Assembly (NCBI GenBank): GCA_003217835.1
Contig: QHMQ01000002.1
Location: forward strand, 1-7,033
Source of the DNA: Verrucomicrobiota bacterium
GTDB lineage: Bacteria; Verrucomicrobiota; Verrucomicrobiia; Chthoniobacterales; UBA10450
Reading direction: 5' to 3'
DNA: 7,033 nt
Numbering within the stretch: position 1 is the stretch's first letter; every line of letters begins with the position of its first letter. A program made the translations under genes and the position numbers. The notes beneath the pieces are model-generated. The model did no database searches. It was not told where the DNA came from and saw nothing but the letters and a program-made list of their open reading frames with translations. Shown one piece after another: positions 5,278 through 7,033 of this stretch.

Positions 5278-5402
5278 TATTTAATGGGACGGCACCGGCC
5301 CAATCTTTTCCAGTACTGAAGAAATCCGGACGCTTCCTGGAGGCAGCTAGCGGTGATTGCTGCGACGGCGCCAATCGAAAAGACAAATCTCATCTTCATC
5401 AT
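5247..5402 (-). CDS. Doubtful small secreted or lipoprotein-like peptide
   Basis: A 51-codon frame opens at the ATG at 5402, with further ATGs at 5399 and 5393. The peptide has a basic N-terminus, a hydrophobic stretch FVFSIGAVAAITASC resembling a signal peptide with a weak lipobox (TASC), then FLQYWKRLGRCRPIKYC with two more cysteines. An AAGAG a few bases upstream could be a weak ribosome site. Its 3' end overlaps the proposed promoter of the DUF2939 gene, which argues against it unless the two are linked. I recognise no homologue; it could equally be chance. Confidence 0.25.
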   Translation of the reverse strand: MMKMRFVFSIGAVAAITASCLQEASGFLQYWKRLGRCRPIKYCEGESGVIL

Positions 5403-5516
5403 GGCTCTTTTTTCATCGGTGCGGTCGTCTGTCGAGGGCAAAAAAAGCGTGGGCGCACCGAATGCGACCGAGCCTCCGCGTCTTGTCAGGAAACTTCTCC
5501 GCAACTAAGCTGATCG

Positions 5517-7033
5517 GTGGAAAGCCAATGGATCATACCGCCGGCCGAGGAGCTTAAGGGCGGGCCGATTTCGTGGAATGAAATCTGCGGGTCGGAGTGC
5601 ATCGCGCGCCTGCTGATGCGCAAAGGTTTCGCGAGTGCGGAAGAGGTTGAGACTTTTCTGCGGCCGCGGCTGAAAGCGTTGAGCGATCCGTTCTTGCTTC
5701 CAAACATGCTATCGGCCGTGCAGCGGATTCTCGGCGCACTCGATCGACATGAGCGCGTCGTCCTTTTCGGAGATTACGATGTCGATGGGGTGACTTCACT
5801 CGTGTTGTTGGCGGAAATATTGCGCGCCTATGGTGCTGCCCCAGATTTATTTTTGCCACTGCGGATGGAAGAAGGTTATGGATTGAGCCGCGAAAGCATG
5901 GAGCGCTGCCTGGCGCAACATCGGCCGCGGTTACTGATTGCGGTCGATTGCGGCACTTCGTCGGTTACCGAGATTGCGGAGATCAGCCAACGGGGCGTGG
6001 ACGTGATCGTGCTGGATCATCACGAACCGAAATCGGCGCTGCCCGATTGCGTCGCAGTCGTAAATCCAAAAATCAATCCCGACTCGCCGTCCGATTATCT
6101 TTGCAGCGTTGGAATCGTCTTCAAAGTATGTCACGCACTCCTGAAGACTCGGCCGCTGGATGGATTTGATCTTAAAGCCCAACTTGACCTAGTTGCGCTC
6201 GGCACGGTAGCCGACATCGTGCCTCTCCGAGGCGAAAACAGGATTTTCGTGCAACGCGGAGCAATTGAAATTGCCAGATCGACAAGGCCGGGTTTGAGAA
6301 AACTGATCGAGGTTAGCAGAGTCCGGCCGCCGATTTTGACTGAGGATATTGGATTTCGGCTCGGGCCGCGACTCAACGCGGCGGGGCGACTAAGCACTGC
6401 GGAAAAATCAATGCAACTTCTTCTCGCAAAAAATCAAAGTGAAGCCGCTGCACTTGCTGATTTTCTCGATAAACAAAACCGCGAGCGCCAGAGTGTGGAA
6501 AAGGAAGTCTTCCTTGCGGCAGAAGAGCAAATCGCTCGTGAGTATGATTCAACGCGAGATGCAGCAATCGTCGTTGGTGCCCGCGGCTGGCATCCGGGCG
6601 TGCTTGGAATTGCCGCCTCGCGAATTTCGCGCAAATATCATCGGCCATCGATCGTGATCGGGATTGAGGCGAACGGAATTGGAAAAGCGAGCGGCCGCAG
6701 TATCGAAGGGTTTAATTTGGTTGAGGCGTTGAATCGCTGCGCGGAATCGCTGGAGAAGTTCGGCGGACACGAAATGGCGGCCGGCCTAACGATTCGTGAA
6801 AAGAAAATTGACGTATTCGCCGCGGAGTTTCGTCAGGTTGCGCGCGAGCTGCTCTCGGATAAATGTTTGCAGCCATGTTTGCGCCTCGATCACGAGGTGG
6901 CCTTCTCCGATCTCAACTTCGATCTTCTGCGCTGGCATGAGATGCTGCAACCATTTGGCAACGGAAATCCGCACCCGCTTTTCTTCGCGCGCGAAGTCGA
7001 GTCGGTTGCGACGCCGCGCATCGTCAACGACAA
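5517..7033 (+). CDS. recJ: Single-stranded-DNA-specific exonuclease RecJ (3' end missing)
   Basis: RecJ degrades single-stranded DNA 5' to 3' in RecF-pathway recombination and mismatch and base-excision repair, using metal ions held by the DHH domain. The frame is open for 505 codons to the window edge; RecJ is usually around 570 residues, so the C-terminal end is missing. Motifs: GDYDVDG (85-91), VDCGTSS, LDHHEP with the DHH at 167-169, GTVADIVPL (229-237, D233), FRLGPRLNAAGR, then the DHHA1 region with GWHPGVLGIAASRI, ASGRSIEGFNL and FGGHEMAAG (415-423), and the start of the OB-like part, LQPFGNGNPHPLFF. The start is GTG 5517 (MESQWIIPPAEEL): an in-frame TGA at 5511 excludes anything earlier, and the nearby ATG at 5528 is out of frame. 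No strong Shine-Dalgarno sequence is visible. Confidence 0.95.
   Translation, partial: MESQWIIPPAEELKGGPISWNEICGSECIARLLMRKGFASAEEVETFLRPRLKALSDPFLLPNMLSAVQRILGALDRHERVVLFGDYDVDGVTSLVLLAEILRAYGAAPDLFLPLRMEEGYGLSRESMERCLAQHRPRLLIAVDCGTSSVTEIAEISQRGVDVIVLDHHEPKSALPDCVAVVNPKINPDSPSDYLCSVGIVFKVCHALLKTRPLDGFDLKAQLDLVALGTVADIVPLRGENRIFVQRGAIEIARSTRPGLRKLIEVSRVRPPILTEDIGFRLGPRLNAAGRLSTAEKSMQLLLAKNQSEAAALADFLDKQNRERQSVEKEVFLAAEEQIAREYDSTRDAAIVVGARGWHPGVLGIAASRISRKYHRPSIVIGIEANGIGKASGRSIEGFNLVEALNRCAESLEKFGGHEMAAGLTIREKKIDVFAAEFRQVARELLSDKCLQPCLRLDHEVAFSDLNFDLLRWHEMLQPFGNGNPHPLFFAREVESVATPRIVND

Larger units (their letters stand above)
5208..5516. other. Intergenic region between the DUF2939 gene and recJ
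   Basis: This 309-bp stretch separates two divergent genes and carries no confident gene. It contains the promoter/dyad towards DUF2939 (5234-5277), the doubtful minus-strand peptide at 5247-5402, and an 8-bp inverted repeat TCGGTGCG (5416-5423) / CGCACCGA (5454-5461) with a 30-nt spacer. TTGTCA at 5483-5488 is a good -35-like hexamer towards recJ, but the -10 at normal spacing (TAAGCT, 5506-5511) is poor and would start transcription at the GTG itself. T-runs at 5405-5413 do not follow a stable hairpin. Confidence 0.5.

Noticed and set aside
5440..5446. A-run (T-run on the minus strand) as a terminator near recJ
   Set aside because: No stable hairpin precedes it on the minus strand and no minus-strand gene ends there.
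1..7033. A previously undescribed multi-gene defence, toxin-antitoxin or biosynthetic system
   Set aside because: The genes are recognisable housekeeping or domain-of-unknown-function families in ordinary arrangement; only the repeat elements seem out of the ordinary.

Overview
The window (7033 bp, moderately GC-rich) reads as a chromosomal housekeeping stretch from a Gram-negative bacterium, most likely a soil Verrucomicrobium (Chthoniobacter/Udaeobacter-like). This placement rests on recalled protein signatures, the futalosine menaquinone genes and the style of the dispersed repeats. No database search was possible, so it is an inference. No tRNA, rRNA, CRISPR array, insertion sequence or phage module was recognised.

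Layout, left to right. (1) Positions 1-82: 5' end of an unidentified minus-strand gene. (2) 87-162: an imperfect inverted repeat built from 10-bp units. (3) 180-518, minus: small basic protein ending in a DUF2934-like domain. (4) 612-1037, plus: four-helix membrane protein of the YvlD/phage-holin-4_2 family, divergent from the DUF2934 gene. (5) 1053-1655, minus: ECF-type sigma-70 factor, convergent with the holin-like gene. (6) 1812-4650, plus: a compact cluster of mqnE (aminofutalosine synthase), mqnA (chorismate dehydratase) and a DUF72 (YecE-like) gene, each overlapping the next. (7) 4686-5207, minus: DUF2939 membrane-anchored protein. (8) 5208-5516: a regulatory-looking intergenic region with a dyad and a doubtful small reading frame. 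(9) 5517 to the right edge, plus: recJ (single-strand 5'-3' exonuclease), cut off before its C-terminus.

MqnA and MqnE catalyse consecutive reactions: chorismate to 3-enolpyruvyl-benzoate (MqnA), then radical-SAM coupling to adenosine to give aminofutalosine (MqnE). The pair therefore commits the cell to menaquinone by the futalosine route; the remaining mqn genes are outside the window. The sigma factor, holin-like protein, DUF2934, DUF2939 and RecJ genes have no visible functional link to this pathway.

The most noteworthy feature is a family of short GC-rich palindromes inside or at the edges of genes. One 27-bp sequence occurs at the mqnA/DUF72 junction and again, inverted and with 25 of 27 bases matching, in frame inside the C-terminal part of the DUF72 gene. 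I see no convincing new multi-gene system here.
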